The notes beneath the pieces are model-generated. The model was not told where the DNA came from, made no database searches, and saw only the letters and a program-made list of their open reading frames with translations. From an uncultured Asticcacaulis sp. (lineage in GTDB: Bacteria > Pseudomonadota > Alphaproteobacteria > Caulobacterales > Caulobacteraceae), in the NCBI GenBank assembly GCA_946482045.1, contig CAMLPZ010000007.1:1-34020 (forward strand): a DNA stretch of 34,020 nt, written 5' to 3'. Shown here in pieces: positions 11,721 through 20,307 of this stretch (positions are counted from its first letter, which is position 1; each line of letters opens with the position of its first letter). The translations under genes and the position numbers were made by a program.

Positions 11721-13781
11721 CTATTCCGCCGCGGCCGGCACGTTGCCGCGCCGCGACGCCGAACATTCCGCCATGGCGACGGAGGCCCGGGCAATCGGGT
11801 TGGTCATGTAGAAGTCCGTTACCGGCGACGTGAAGACGCGGTCACGGATGTCACCCTTGGCGCCGAGGCCGCGGACATCAAACATCTTGGTGGCGGGCCT
11901 TACGTCGATTCGGCCGAACACCGGATGGTCGGTGATCAGTTTCTCACGCAATTGCGACAGGCTGTCGTACGGCAGGGTCTTGCCGACGCGTTCCGACAGG
12001 GCGCGGATGATGGCCCAGTCTTCCTTGGCCTGCCCCTTCGGGAAGACGCAGCGCTCGGCGATCTGAACGCGGCCTTCCAGATTGGTGTAAATGCCCGACT
12101 TTTCGGTATAGGCCGCGCCCGGCAGGATGATGTCGGCGGCAGAAGCGCCGGCATCGCCATGGCTGCCGATATAGACGACGAAGGTCTTGCCCAGGTCCTT
12201 GGGGTTGAACTCGTCAGCGCCCAGCAGGAACAGGAGGTCGACCCCTCCCCGGATCATGGCCGAGGCGTCCAGAGCTTCCCCGACCGGTACGAAGCCAAGG
12301 TCAAGGCCGGCAACGCGCGACGCGGCCGTATGGACAATGTTGAAGCCGTTCCAGCCGTCCTTGACGACGCCACAGGTGTCGGCGATCTCAGCGATCTCAC
12401 GCAGGATGGCGGCGCCGTCTTCACCGTTGAGCGCGCCCGGGCCTATCAGAATGGCGGGTTTACGGGCGGTGCGCAGGGTTTCGCGGAAGGCATGCTTCTT
12501 GAAATCCTTGACGGCCTTGGGGCCGACACCGACGTGGGTGTAGTCGTAGGTCAGGTCGGTCGCATCGCCGATGACGCCGATCTCGACGCCGCCCTTCAGC
12601 CACGACTTGCGGATGCGGGCATTGATCAAGGACGCTTCGTGGCGCAGGTCGGTGCCAACCAGGAGGATGGCGTCGGCCTCTTCGATACCAGCGATGCCGG
12701 TGTTGAACAGCCACGACTCGCGCGGCGTTCCTTGCGTGAACGGTCCGACGCGCGCGCCATCCTGGCGGCAGTCAAGATTGGTGACGCCTAAGGAATAGAA
12801 AAGGTCGCGCGCGGCCTTCATGGTCTCGGCGTCGCTGAGGTCGCCGGCAATGACGCCTGTCTTCGAGGCATCGGTCGCCTTGACCTTTTCAGCGACGGCA
12901 TCCAGCGCCTCGTTCCAGGAGACGGCAACCAGCTTGCCGTTCTTACGGACGAATGGCTGGTCCAGGCGCCGGCGCGCCAACCCATCGACGGCGTAGCGCG
13001 ACTTGTCGGTCAGCCACTCTTCGTTGATGTCTTCCTTGAGGCGCGGCAGGGCGCGCAGGACGGCCGGACCGCGATTGTCGATGCGGATGTGTGCGCCCAG
13101 GGCGTCATGGACGTCGATGGTTTCGGTCTTGGTCAGTTCCCACGGGCGGTAGTTGAAGGACCAAGGCTTGTGCGTCAAAGCCCCGACCGGGCACAGGTCG
13201 TTGACATTGCCCGACAGTTCCGACGACACGGCCTGTTCGAGATAGGAGGTGATTTCGGCGTTTTCACCGCGCGAGATCATGCCCATTTCGGTAACGCCGG
13301 CGACTTCGGTCGTGAAGCGGACGCAGCGCGTGCACTGGATGCAGCGCGTCATGAAGGTCTTGATCGTCGGGCCCAGATACTTCTCTTCGACGGCGCGCTT
13401 GTTCTCTTCGTAGCGCGAACCGGCCTTGCCGTAGGCCACCGACTGGTCCTGCAGGTCGCATTCGCCGCCCTGGTCGCAGATCGGGCAGTCAAGCGGGTGG
13501 TTGATGAGCAGGAACTCCATCACCCCCTCGCGCGCCTTCTTGACCATCGGCGTGTTGGTGAAGATCTCCTGGCCTTCGGCGGCCGGAAGCGCGCAACTGG
13601 CCTGGGGCTTTGGCGGTCCCGGCTTAACCTCTACGAGGCACATGCGGCAGTTGCCGGCGATCGACAGGCGCTCGTGATAGCAGAAGCGCGGGATTTCCTC
13701 GCCCGCCAGCTCCGCCACCTGAAGCACGGTCATGCCGGGGTCGAACTCGACCTCCACACCATTGACTTTTGCCTTGGCCAT
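11721..13781 (-). CDS. nuoG: NADH-quinone oxidoreductase subunit G
   Basis: NuoG is the large iron-sulfur subunit of the NADH-oxidising arm. In order it has a 2Fe-2S ferredoxin domain (CYHERLSIAGNCRMC, later cysteine in QASC), a His/Cys-ligated 4Fe-4S motif (HPLDCPICDQGGECDLQ), a second 4Fe-4S set (RCIQCTRCVRF, later NDLCPVGALT), and a long molybdopterin-oxidoreductase-like domain to about residue 600. The start is taken at the ATG of MAKAKVNG (686 residues), with GAGG nine bases upstream. A TTG five codons earlier (13796) is a weaker alternative that would bury this ribosome site. A 69-base gap separates it from the TM2 gene. Confidence 0.94.
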   Translation of the reverse strand: MAKAKVNGVEVEFDPGMTVLQVAELAGEEIPRFCYHERLSIAGNCRMCLVEVKPGPPKPQASCALPAAEGQEIFTNTPMVKKAREGVMEFLLINHPLDCPICDQGGECDLQDQSVAYGKAGSRYEENKRAVEEKYLGPTIKTFMTRCIQCTRCVRFTTEVAGVTEMGMISRGENAEITSYLEQAVSSELSGNVNDLCPVGALTHKPWSFNYRPWELTKTETIDVHDALGAHIRIDNRGPAVLRALPRLKEDINEEWLTDKSRYAVDGLARRRLDQPFVRKNGKLVAVSWNEALDAVAEKVKATDASKTGVIAGDLSDAETMKAARDLFYSLGVTNLDCRQDGARVGPFTQGTPRESWLFNTGIAGIEEADAILLVGTDLRHEASLINARIRKSWLKGGVEIGVIGDATDLTYDYTHVGVGPKAVKDFKKHAFRETLRTARKPAILIGPGALNGEDGAAILREIAEIADTCGVVKDGWNGFNIVHTAASRVAGLDLGFVPVGEALDASAMIRGGVDLLFLLGADEFNPKDLGKTFVVYIGSHGDAGASAADIILPGAAYTEKSGIYTNLEGRVQIAERCVFPKGQAKEDWAIIRALSERVGKTLPYDSLSQLREKLITDHPVFGRIDVRPATKMFDVRGLGAKGDIRDRVFTSPVTDFYMTNPIARASVAMAECSASRRGNVPAAAE

Positions 13782-13850
13782 GCCGTTATACCTCAACTTG
13801 CTCAGATAGTACGCGGATACAATTGCGATTTTTGCGGTTCAATTCAGCCA

Positions 13851-14285
13851 TTAGAACCATGACTTGTTCCCCGCCACATAGTCCTCGTAGAAGCTCTGTT
13901 CCGATTTCACGAGATAGATGATCAGTTCAATGAAACTGATGAAGGCGACAGCGGCGCCGGGAAGGATGATGACCCACCCGATGGTGCCGCACAGCAGCAT
14001 GATGATGCCGGCGCCTGTCTTGCCAAGATAGAACTTGTGGATGCCGCACCAGCCGAAGAAGAAGCACAGTAAGGCCGCGATCCACTTGTTCTTTTCAGCC
14101 AGGGGCGAGGTAATGACATAGACGCTGGTCGCCGCACCATCGCTGCCTTCGAAGTCGACGGTCGCGCCCTTCGGCACATAGGTGGCGTCGCCGCCAAGGT
14201 CGGACGCGCCAAACGTATAGCGCTTGCCGTCATCGCCGCTGATCAGACCCGTGGAGCCGTTGAAGGAAAGAACCTTGCCGCGCAT
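13851..14285 (-). CDS. Cold-shock-like domain plus TM2 domain membrane protein, inside the nuo operon
   Basis: Not a known complex I subunit. The 144-residue product has two parts. Residues 1-58 (beginning MRGKVLSFNGSTGLISGDDG) resemble a cold-shock/OB-fold strand pattern, with glycines and the FNG..GLI..DDG spacing kept but the aromatic RNA-binding motifs largely absent. Residues 66-127 are a TM2 domain: CFFFGWCGIHKFYLGKTGAG, then two further hydrophobic helices. The tail is short and polar and ends in KSWF. The ATG has GGGAG eight bases upstream. It starts 12 bases after nuoF and precedes nuoG, on the same strand, so it is very likely co-transcribed. TM2 proteins have no settled function; a role in complex I assembly or membrane regulation is only suggested by position. 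Confidence 0.85.
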   Translation of the reverse strand: MRGKVLSFNGSTGLISGDDGKRYTFGASDLGGDATYVPKGATVDFEGSDGAATSVYVITSPLAEKNKWIAALLCFFFGWCGIHKFYLGKTGAGIIMLLCGTIGWVIILPGAAVAFISFIELIIYLVKSEQSFYEDYVAGNKSWF

Positions 14286-14297
14286 CGCCCCTGCTCC

Positions 14298-15611
14298 CTA
14301 TTCCGCCGCGACCGAATGGCCGGCGTAATTGCCCTTGGTCGAACGATACTGGGAGATCCGCGCCTCGATTTCCGGACGGAAATGGCGGATCAGGCCCTGG
14401 ATCGGCCACGCGGCGGCGTCGCCCAATGCACAGATGGTGTGGCCTTCGACCTGCGTGGTGACCTCAAGCAGGGTATCGATTTCCGACGGGTCGGCATCGC
14501 CCTTGACCATGCGTTCCATGACGCGCCACATCCAGCCGGTGCCTTCACGGCACGGCGTGCACTGGCCGCAGCTTTCATGCTTGTAGAAATAGCTGAGACG
14601 GGCAATGGCGCGGATCAGGTCGGTCGACTTGTCCATGACGATGACCGCGGCGGTTCCCAGGCCAGAACGCAGATTGCGCAGGGTGTCGAAGTCCATGGCC
14701 AAGTTTTCGCACTGTTCGGCCGGGATCATCGGCACCGACGACCCGCCGGGGATGACAGCCTTGAGGTTGCCCCAGCCGCCGCGAATGCCACCGCAGTGAT
14801 CCTCGATCAGCTGGCGGAACGGGATCGACATGGCCTCTTCGACGTTACACGGGCGCTCCACGTGGCCGGAGATGCAGAAAAGCTTGGTGCCGGCGTTGTT
14901 CGGCGCGCCGAAACCGGCGAACCAGGCCGCGCCCCGGCGCAGGATGGTGCCGACCACGGCAATCGATTCGACGTTGTTGACGGTCGTCGGGCAGCCATAG
15001 AGACCCGAACCGGCCGGGAACGGCGGCTTCAGGCGCGGCTGGCCCTTCTTGCCTTCCAGGCTTTCCAGCAAGGCTGTTTCTTCGCCGCAGATATAGGCGC
15101 CGGCGCCGTGGTGAATGTAGACGTCGAAGTCCCAGCCATGGACGTTGTTCTTGCCGATCAGCTTCGCCTCATAGGCTTGCTTGACGGCGGCTTCCATGCG
15201 CTCGCGTTCCAGGACGTATTCACCGCGCAGATAGATGTAGCAGGCGTGGGCCTGCATCGAATAGGACGCGATCAGGCAGCCTTCGATCAGCAGATGCGGA
15301 TCGTGGCGCATGATCTCCCGGTCTTTGCAGGTGCCAGGTTCCGATTCGTCGGCATTGACGACCAGGTAGTGCGGACGGTCCTTGACCTCCTTGGGCATGA
15401 AGCTCCACTTCATGCCGGTCGAGAAGCCGGCGCCGCCCCGGCCGCGAAGGCCGGAATTCTTGACGTTGGTAATGATCCAGTCGCGGCCGCAGGACAGGAT
15501 GTCCTTGGTCGAGTTCCACGCGCCGCGCTGCTTCGCGCCCTCCAGGCCCCAGTCATGGAAACCGTAGAGGTTGGTGAAGATGCGGTCCTTGTCTTCGAGA
15601 ATGCCGACCAT
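14298..15611 (-). CDS. nuoF: NADH-quinone oxidoreductase subunit F (NADH/FMN binding)
   Basis: NuoF binds NADH and FMN and holds cluster N3. In its 437 residues the FMN/NADH glycine-rich loop [18 protein letters not shown] is clear, followed by the [17 protein letters not shown] block and [19 protein letters not shown]. The 4Fe-4S ligand region [14 protein letters not shown], with a later cysteine in [13 protein letters not shown], is near the C-terminus. Its ATG overlaps the nuoE stop as ATGA (15609-15613), with GGAGG about ten bases upstream, so the two NADH-module subunits are translationally coupled. Confidence 0.97.
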   Translation of the reverse strand: MVGILEDKDRIFTNLYGFHDWGLEGAKQRGAWNSTKDILSCGRDWIITNVKNSGLRGRGGAGFSTGMKWSFMPKEVKDRPHYLVVNADESEPGTCKDREIMRHDPHLLIEGCLIASYSMQAHACYIYLRGEYVLERERMEAAVKQAYEAKLIGKNNVHGWDFDVYIHHGAGAYICGEETALLESLEGKKGQPRLKPPFPAGSGLYGCPTTVNNVESIAVVGTILRRGAAWFAGFGAPNNAGTKLFCISGHVERPCNVEEAMSIPFRQLIEDHCGGIRGGWGNLKAVIPGGSSVPMIPAEQCENLAMDFDTLRNLRSGLGTAAVIVMDKSTDLIRAIARLSYFYKHESCGQCTPCREGTGWMWRVMERMVKGDADPSEIDTLLEVTTQVEGHTICALGDAAAWPIQGLIRHFRPEIEARISQYRSTKGNYAGHSVAAE

Positions 15612-16276
15612 CAGGCTTGCGCCTCCGCCGTGGGTGCGTTGGGAATTTTGACGGGTTTCGCGGCCGAGCCATCATAGAGGCTGGCCGTATTCAAGGTCGT
15701 TGCGCCGCCCAGCGGCTCCGACGTGTGGCGGCCATTGTACGGACCGGGCTTGGGCGACTTGCCCGCCGCGAAGTCGTCGATGATCTGGGCCAGGTTTTCC
15801 GGCGTCAGGTCTTCGTAATAGTAGTCGTTGATCTGAGCCATCGGGGCATTGCAGCACGCGCCCAGGCATTCGACTTCCTGCCAGGTGAACTTGCCGTCGG
15901 CCGACAGCTTGTCCTTTGCGCCGATCTTGTCCTTGCAGACCTTGATGAGCGCGTCCGAGCCGCGCAGCATGCACGGCGTCGTACCGCACACCTGGATCAG
16001 GGCCGCCGAGCCCACCGGCTCCAGCATGAACATGGTATAGAAGGTCGCGACTTCGAAGACGCGGATCTGGGCCATGTTGAGCAACTTGGCGATGGCGGTG
16101 ATGGCGGGTTCCGAGACCCAGCCTTCCTGCTTCTGGACCAGCCACAGGATCGGGATCACCGCGCTCTGGCGGCGCGATTCCGGATACTTGGCTATCCACC
16201 AGTTGGCCTTTTCCAGCGTCTCGGCCGAAAAGGTGAAACTGGCCGGCTGTTCCTTGGCTAGACGACGAACACCCAT
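15611..16276 (-). CDS. nuoE: NADH-quinone oxidoreductase subunit E (2Fe-2S)
   Basis: NuoE is the thioredoxin-like 2Fe-2S subunit of the NADH module (cluster N1a). The ligands are visible in [12 protein letters not shown] and [11 protein letters not shown]. The start at the ATG of [10 protein letters not shown] is chosen because GAGAGG lies six bases upstream; a GTG seven codons earlier is possible but would absorb that site. This gives 221 residues, including a flexible Pro/Ala/Thr-rich C-terminal extension after [13 protein letters not shown], as is usual in alphaproteobacteria. The 91-base gap before it is the largest inside the nuo train. Confidence 0.95.
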   Translation of the reverse strand: MGVRRLAKEQPASFTFSAETLEKANWWIAKYPESRRQSAVIPILWLVQKQEGWVSEPAITAIAKLLNMAQIRVFEVATFYTMFMLEPVGSAALIQVCGTTPCMLRGSDALIKVCKDKIGAKDKLSADGKFTWQEVECLGACCNAPMAQINDYYYEDLTPENLAQIIDDFAAGKSPKPGPYNGRHTSEPLGGATTLNTASLYDGSAAKPVKIPNAPTAEAQA

Positions 16277-16367
16277 CAGGCGCCTCTCACAATACACATG
16301 TCAGCGACAGGGGCTTTACACCGCTTGCCGCGAAAAAACAGGGAAAAAACAATCGATCCACCCCTCA

Positions 16368-16721
16368 TCACGACCCCAATGCCTGATAGCGCGCCGACCG
16401 GGCCGCGCGGACGCGATCCTGCGCGGCCTTGACGAACGGCATGCGGCGCATGACGACCAGGCCCAGAAGCGCCACGGCGATCAGCACATAGTTGACGTTC
16501 TGGTCGACGCTCAAGGGCTGAATCATGGTGTAGACGCGGAAACCGATCACGGCGATGAAGGCGGGCAAGGCCGGCAGGAAGGTATAGATCACCAGATCGC
16601 GGATATAGCCGGCCGGGCCGCCCGGATGATACGGCCAGTTCGGACGCGAGATATAGATGGTCAGGCCCAGAACAGCGAAGACGAGGCCGGCCATGATAAG
16701 CGCCATGGTCAGGCCGGTCAT
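16368..16721 (-). CDS. Uncharacterised 117-residue membrane protein coupled to nuoD
   Basis: I do not recognise this protein. It is short and has about three hydrophobic segments (roughly residues 4-24, 45-65 and 76-92). Between the first two is a conserved-looking loop, [19 protein letters not shown]. The C-terminal tail is basic ([20 protein letters not shown]). Its ATG overlaps the nuoD stop codon as ATGA (16718-16721), so it is expressed with and coupled to a core complex I subunit. It occupies the slot between nuoD and nuoE. Coding potential is supported by the overlap, the clean hydrophobic pattern and the absence of any competing frame. It could be a lineage-specific supernumerary subunit or assembly factor; that is an inference from position only. 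Confidence 0.8.
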   Translation of the reverse strand: MTGLTMALIMAGLVFAVLGLTIYISRPNWPYHPGGPAGYIRDLVIYTFLPALPAFIAVIGFRVYTMIQPLSVDQNVNYVLIAVALLGLVVMRRMPFVKAAQDRVRAARSARYQALGS

Positions 16722-17932
16722 CGGTCGACCTCCCCGAACACGATGTCAAGCGAGCCCAGGATGGCCGAGACGTCGGCCAGCAGGTGGCCGCGATTCATCC
16801 AGTCCATGGCCTGCAGGTGGGCAAAGCCCGGCGCGCGGATCTTGCAGCGATAGGGCTTGTTGGTGCCGTCCGAGACCAGGTAGACGCCGAATTCGCCCTT
16901 GGGGGCTTCGACGCAGGCATAGACCTCGCCTTCGGGCGTCTTGAAGCCCTCGGTGTAGAGCTTGAAGTGGTGGATCAGGGCTTCCATCGAGTTCTTCATG
17001 TCGGCGCGGCGCGGCGGCGTTACCTTATGGTCGGTCGACAGAACCGGACCCGGTGTCACCTTAAGCTTTTCAACGCACTGTTCCATGATGCGCACGGACT
17101 GCTTCATCTCTTCGATTCGGCAGAGATAACGGTCCCAGCAGTCACCGTTCTTGCCGACGACGATGTCGAAGTCGAGTTCGTCGTAGCACTCGTAGGGCTG
17201 CGAACGGCGCAGGTCCCACGGGACGTCCGAGCCGCGCAGCATGACGCCGGTAAACCCCCAGTCATAGGCCTCTTCCTTGGAGACGACGCCGATATCGACG
17301 TTCCGCTGCTTGAAGATGCGGTTTTCGGTGACCAGGTCTTCGATGTCCTTCAGCGCCTTGGGGAAATAGCGGCACCAGGCTTCGATGTCGTTGATCAGCT
17401 CGGGCGTCAGGTCCTGGTGGACGCCACCCGGACGGAAGTAGTTGGCGTGCAGGCGCGCCCCGCAGGCGCGCTCGTAGAAGACCATCAGCTTCTCGCGCTC
17501 TTCGAAGCCCCACAGCGGCGGGGTTAGCGCGCCAACGTCCATGGCCTGGGTCGTGACGTTCAGCAGGTGATTGAGGATACGGCCGATTTCGCAGAACAGG
17601 ACGCGGATATACTGGGCGCGCTTGGGCACCTGAACGTCGAGCAGTTTCTCGATGGCCATGCAGAAAGCGTGTTCCTGATTCATCGGCGCCACGTAATCGA
17701 GGCGGTCGAAGTACGGAATGTTCTGCAGGTAGGTGCGGCTTTCCATCAGCTTTTCGGTGCCACGGTGCAGCAGGCCGATATGCGGATCGACGCGCTCGAC
17801 GATTTCGCCGTCGAGATCGAGCACGAGGCGCAGGACGCCGTGGGCGGCCGGGTGCTGGGGCCCGAAGTTGATCGTGAACTTACGATCATCTTCGCCCTTT
17901 GGCTGCACTTGCGTTGTCAGATCATCCGCCAT
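16718..17932 (-). CDS. nuoD: NADH-quinone oxidoreductase subunit D
   Basis: NuoD is the hydrogenase-like 49-kDa subunit forming the quinone site with NuoB. Conserved blocks are [20 protein letters not shown] (quinone-site His loop), [34 protein letters not shown] and the C-terminal [17 protein letters not shown]. The start is set at the ATG of MADDLTTQ (404 residues), with AAAGG eight bases upstream; an in-frame TTG two codons earlier is less likely. A 52-base gap separates it from nuoC, so C and D are separate genes here. Its stop is overlapped by the start of the small membrane protein. Confidence 0.96.
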   Translation of the reverse strand: MADDLTTQVQPKGEDDRKFTINFGPQHPAAHGVLRLVLDLDGEIVERVDPHIGLLHRGTEKLMESRTYLQNIPYFDRLDYVAPMNQEHAFCMAIEKLLDVQVPKRAQYIRVLFCEIGRILNHLLNVTTQAMDVGALTPPLWGFEEREKLMVFYERACGARLHANYFRPGGVHQDLTPELINDIEAWCRYFPKALKDIEDLVTENRIFKQRNVDIGVVSKEEAYDWGFTGVMLRGSDVPWDLRRSQPYECYDELDFDIVVGKNGDCWDRYLCRIEEMKQSVRIMEQCVEKLKVTPGPVLSTDHKVTPPRRADMKNSMEALIHHFKLYTEGFKTPEGEVYACVEAPKGEFGVYLVSDGTNKPYRCKIRAPGFAHLQAMDWMNRGHLLADVSAILGSLDIVFGEVDR

Positions 17933-17984
17933 CGACAAAACCTTTACCCATCAAACTCTTGTTATCACTACGACAAGTAACTTA

Positions 17985-18590
17985 TTAACCAGCCTTGGCC
18001 TTTTCATCGCCCGGCAGGATGTATTCGGCCCCCTCCCACGGCGACAGGAAGTCGAACTTACGATATTCCTGAACCAGCTTGACGGGCTCATAGACCACCC
18101 GCTTCTGCTCTTCGTCGTAACGGACCTCGACATAGCCCGTCATCGGGAAGTCCTTGCGCAAGGGATGTCCCTGGAAGCCGTAGTCTGTCAGCATGCGGCG
18201 CAGGTCCGGATGGTTTGAGAACATCATGCCGTACATGTCGAAGGCTTCGCGCTCATACCAGTCGGCGTTCGGATAGACTTCGCGCACCGACGGTACTGGC
18301 ACAACCTCGTCGGTCGTCACCTTGATGCGGATGCGGATGTTCTGCGTCATCGACAACAGGTGGTAGACGACGTCGAAGCGGCGTTCGCGCTTGGGGTAGT
18401 CAACGCCGGTCAGGTCGATAAGCTGGTGAAAGCGGTAAGGCTCGCGCTTCAGCTTCGACAGAATGTCGACGATGCGCTCGCGCTCGACCGTCAGCGTCAG
18501 TTCGCCGTATTGCAGGCGGGTTTCGAGAATCGCTTCCTTGAAGTCGGCTTGCGCGCGTTCGGCCAGGGCCTGCAACTTTTCAATGGACAT
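17985..18590 (-). CDS. nuoC: NADH-quinone oxidoreductase subunit C
   Basis: NuoC is the 30-kDa peripheral subunit of the connecting module. Its 201 residues include the family signature [20 protein letters not shown], followed by [20 protein letters not shown] and the highly conserved [20 protein letters not shown]. The C-terminus is the usual [20 protein letters not shown] block. The ATG has a GGGAG-type Shine-Dalgarno about nine bases upstream. It lies 13 bases after nuoB. Confidence 0.96.
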   Translation of the reverse strand: MSIEKLQALAERAQADFKEAILETRLQYGELTLTVERERIVDILSKLKREPYRFHQLIDLTGVDYPKRERRFDVVYHLLSMTQNIRIRIKVTTDEVVPVPSVREVYPNADWYEREAFDMYGMMFSNHPDLRRMLTDYGFQGHPLRKDFPMTGYVEVRYDEEQKRVVYEPVKLVQEYRKFDFLSPWEGAEYILPGDEKAKAG

Positions 18591-18603
18591 TCAAGTTGCT
18601 CCC

Positions 18604-19164
18604 TTAGCGCCGGATACCGCCGGTGCGGCGGATCTTTTTCTGGAGTTGCAGCAGGCCATAGAGCAGCGCTTCGGCCGACGGCGGGCAGCCCGGAACATAG
18701 ACGTCCACCGGCACGACGCGGTCGCAGCCGCGCACGACGCTATAGCTGTAGTGATAATAGCCGCCACCGTTGGCGCACGACCCCATCGACAGGACGTAGC
18801 GCGGATCGGGCATCTGGTCGTAGACCTTACGCAATGCCGGCGCCATCTTGTTGGTCAGGGTGCCGGCGACGATCATCAGGTCCGACTGGCGCGGGCTGGC
18901 GCGCGGCGCCATGCCGAAGCGTTCCATGTCGTAACGCGGCATCGAGGCCTGCATCATTTCAACGGCGCAGCACGCCAGGCCAAACGTCATCCACATCAGC
19001 GAACCCGTACGGGCCCAGGTGATGACGTCGTCGGCAGAAGCGACCAGGAAACCCTTTTCGTTGAGCTCGGCCGAGACCTGCTCGAAGAACTTGTCATGGA
19101 CGTCGGGGTTATAGCCTTCGACCGTAGTCCGGCCCGCCTGCCCTGCTGGTACAATCACTCCCAT
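18604..19164 (-). CDS. nuoB: NADH-quinone oxidoreductase subunit B (cluster N2)
   Basis: NuoB holds cluster N2, the last electron donor to quinone. The ligand cysteines are visible in [11 protein letters not shown] (paired Cys), [16 protein letters not shown] and [19 protein letters not shown]. The start is the ATG of MGVIVPAG (186 residues), with GGGAG seven bases upstream. The frame stays open further upstream, but that extension runs through nuoA in a shadow frame. The start region overlaps the end of nuoA by ten bases (19155-19164). Confidence 0.96.
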   Translation of the reverse strand: MGVIVPAGQAGRTTVEGYNPDVHDKFFEQVSAELNEKGFLVASADDVITWARTGSLMWMTFGLACCAVEMMQASMPRYDMERFGMAPRASPRQSDLMIVAGTLTNKMAPALRKVYDQMPDPRYVLSMGSCANGGGYYHYSYSVVRGCDRVVPVDVYVPGCPPSAEALLYGLLQLQKKIRRTGGIRR

Positions 19165-19544
19165 TCCAGGGCTCCCTTCTTCCATACATAGATATAGCCA
19201 AGCGCCAGTTCGACCAGGAAGATAATCATGGTCCAGAAGGCGTACTGCATGGACGACATGTCCATTTCGAACAGGGTGACGGCCCACGGAAACAGGAAGG
19301 CCGCTTCGATGTCGAAGACGATGAACAGGATCGACACCAGATAGAAGCGCACATCGAATTTCTGGCGGGCGCTGTCGAAAGCGTTGAAGCCGCATTCATA
19401 GGCCGACAACTTTTCGGTATCCGGTGCCTTGGGCGCCAGGACCAGGGCGGCGATGATGAAACCAAGGCCCAGCGCCGTGGCGATGCCGAAGAATATGATG
19501 ACCGGCAGATAGTTCAGCAGGAATTTCGTAAACTCAGCATCCAT
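19155..19544 (-). CDS. nuoA: NADH-quinone oxidoreductase subunit A
   Basis: This is the first gene of the complex I train. NuoA is a 129-residue, three-helix membrane subunit near the quinone chamber. The typical loop [20 protein letters not shown] and the second-helix motif [17 protein letters not shown] are exact family features. The start is [11 protein letters not shown] at 19544, with GAGG six bases upstream. A longer open frame reaches to 19958, but it runs through intergenic DNA and the tRNA-Asp gene and is not real. Confidence 0.96.
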   Translation of the reverse strand: MDAEFTKFLLNYLPVIIFFGIATALGLGFIIAALVLAPKAPDTEKLSAYECGFNAFDSARQKFDVRFYLVSILFIVFDIEAAFLFPWAVTLFEMDMSSMQYAFWTMIIFLVELALGYIYVWKKGALEWE

Positions 19545-19622
19545 TCGACACCTCAACAATACCGCGCACACGTACGCGACCGCGTGGACGTTAACCGTGC
19601 CCACGGACTCAATCGACCTGCT

Positions 19623-19649
19623 ATTAGACCAGTTGGTTCCCGGCTTCAA
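19623..19649 (-). promoter_or_regulatory. Candidate nuo operon promoter
   Basis: On the minus strand TTGAAG (19644-19649) is followed after 15 bases by TCTAAT (19623-19628), a four-of-six and five-of-six match to the housekeeping hexamers. Transcription would begin near 19615, leaving a leader of about 70 bases before nuoA. The spacing is short, so this is only a candidate. Confidence 0.3.
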
Positions 19650-19656
19650 ACCTTTG

Positions 19657-19705
19657 CGGTACGAAATTTTGAAGTTTTGCCTCCTTATCGCCGTTTTTCG
19701 TACCG
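19657..19705. promoter_or_regulatory. Perfect inverted repeat upstream of nuoA
   Basis: CGGTACGAAA (19657-19666) and its exact reverse complement TTTCGTACCG (19696-19705) are separated by 29 bases. They sit upstream of the candidate nuo promoter, where an activator or repressor could bind; they could also form a long-looped RNA structure if transcription starts further upstream. Confidence 0.45.
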
Positions 19706-19803
19706 TTTGCGGCGAAAACACGCAGGCCTTGCGGTGCATATGAAAATCAGTCGCAGAAAGGTCGGGAAATCCGAAATTACTCACAGGTTTGACGATATCG
19801 CGC

Positions 19804-19832
19804 TTGACAGCCGCGCCGCCCCCGCATACTAA
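19804..19832 (+). promoter_or_regulatory. Candidate tRNA-Asp promoter
   Basis: A perfect TTGACA (19804-19809) is followed by CATACTAA. Read as CATACT (19825-19830) the spacing is 15; read as TACTAA (19827-19832) it is 17. Transcription would start about 40 bases before the tRNA. Confidence 0.5.
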
Positions 19833-19880
19833 GCCGACCTCTCGACGGCGGACACGCTTTCGCAGTCGAGACAAGGGAAT

Positions 19881-19957
19881 GCGGGTGTAGCTCAGTTGGT
19901 TAGAGTGTCGGCCTGTCACGCCGAAGGTCGCGGGTTCGAGCCCCGTCACTCGCGCCA
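19881..19957 (+). tRNA. tRNA-Asp (GTC)
   Basis: The full cloverleaf can be drawn: acceptor GCGGGTG with CACTCGC, D arm GCTC/GAGT, anticodon stem TCGGC/GCCGA with loop CTGTCAC (anticodon GTC, aspartate), and T arm GCGGG-TTCGAGC-CCCGT. CCA is encoded at 19955-19957. The gene is 77 bases long with CCA and points away from nuoA. Confidence 0.97.
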
Positions 19958-20307
19958 CCCCTGCTGAAAAGCAATCGGGTGGCTCCGCATTTCCCTCCTT
20001 TTCTTTCCTTACAATTGAAAAATGGCAGATCGCCTTTCAAGGCGAAAAACGCGTTCGCGGCGGCGCTGACAGCCGGCGGACATAATTACGCCCTCTTTAT
20101 TTTCGAATTCTGACCGCCTTGCGGGTGGGGTAAGCGTACGCCGGGGTGTGCGCCGTCGGCCGGTGTAACGTCAGGCGTTGCGCGCGGGCTTTTCCGGCGG
20201 CGAAAATAAGGCTAAGGAAGACCGCACACATCACTTGCGAACGCAGCGACCGCCGTCGCCGTATCTATCAAAATCGAAGTTAAGCACCTCAGGGAAGCTT
20301 TTAGACC
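19958..20307. other. Intergenic region between tRNA-Asp and the autotransporter gene
   Basis: No gene is seen. A short hairpin (TCGCCT, TTCA, AGGCGA; 20030-20045) lacks a T-tract and is not convincing as a terminator. The autotransporter promoter must lie here, but I could not pick a clear pair of hexamers. A purine stretch (AGGGAAG, 20292-20298) nine bases before the ATG probably serves as its ribosome site, at loose spacing. Confidence 0.4.

Larger units (their letters stand above)
19545..19880. other. Divergent intergenic region: nuoA leader and tRNA-Asp promoter
   Basis: No protein gene is supported here. It holds the upstream region of nuoA (minus) and of tRNA-Asp (plus). Two candidate promoters and a perfect 10-bp dyad (19657-19666 with 19696-19705) are listed separately. 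The heptamer TTTGCGG occurs at 19653-19659 and again at 19706-19712, next to each dyad arm. Confidence 0.6.

Noticed and set aside
19165..19395. Upstream extension of the nuoB frame
   Set aside because: It lies wholly within nuoA in another frame; the MGVIVPAG start has its own Shine-Dalgarno.
19545..19958. Upstream extension of the nuoA frame through tRNA-Asp (protein beginning [16 protein letters not shown])
   Set aside because: This is the well-known false protein made by translating the complement of a tRNA gene; the real nuoA starts at 19544 with a good ribosome site.
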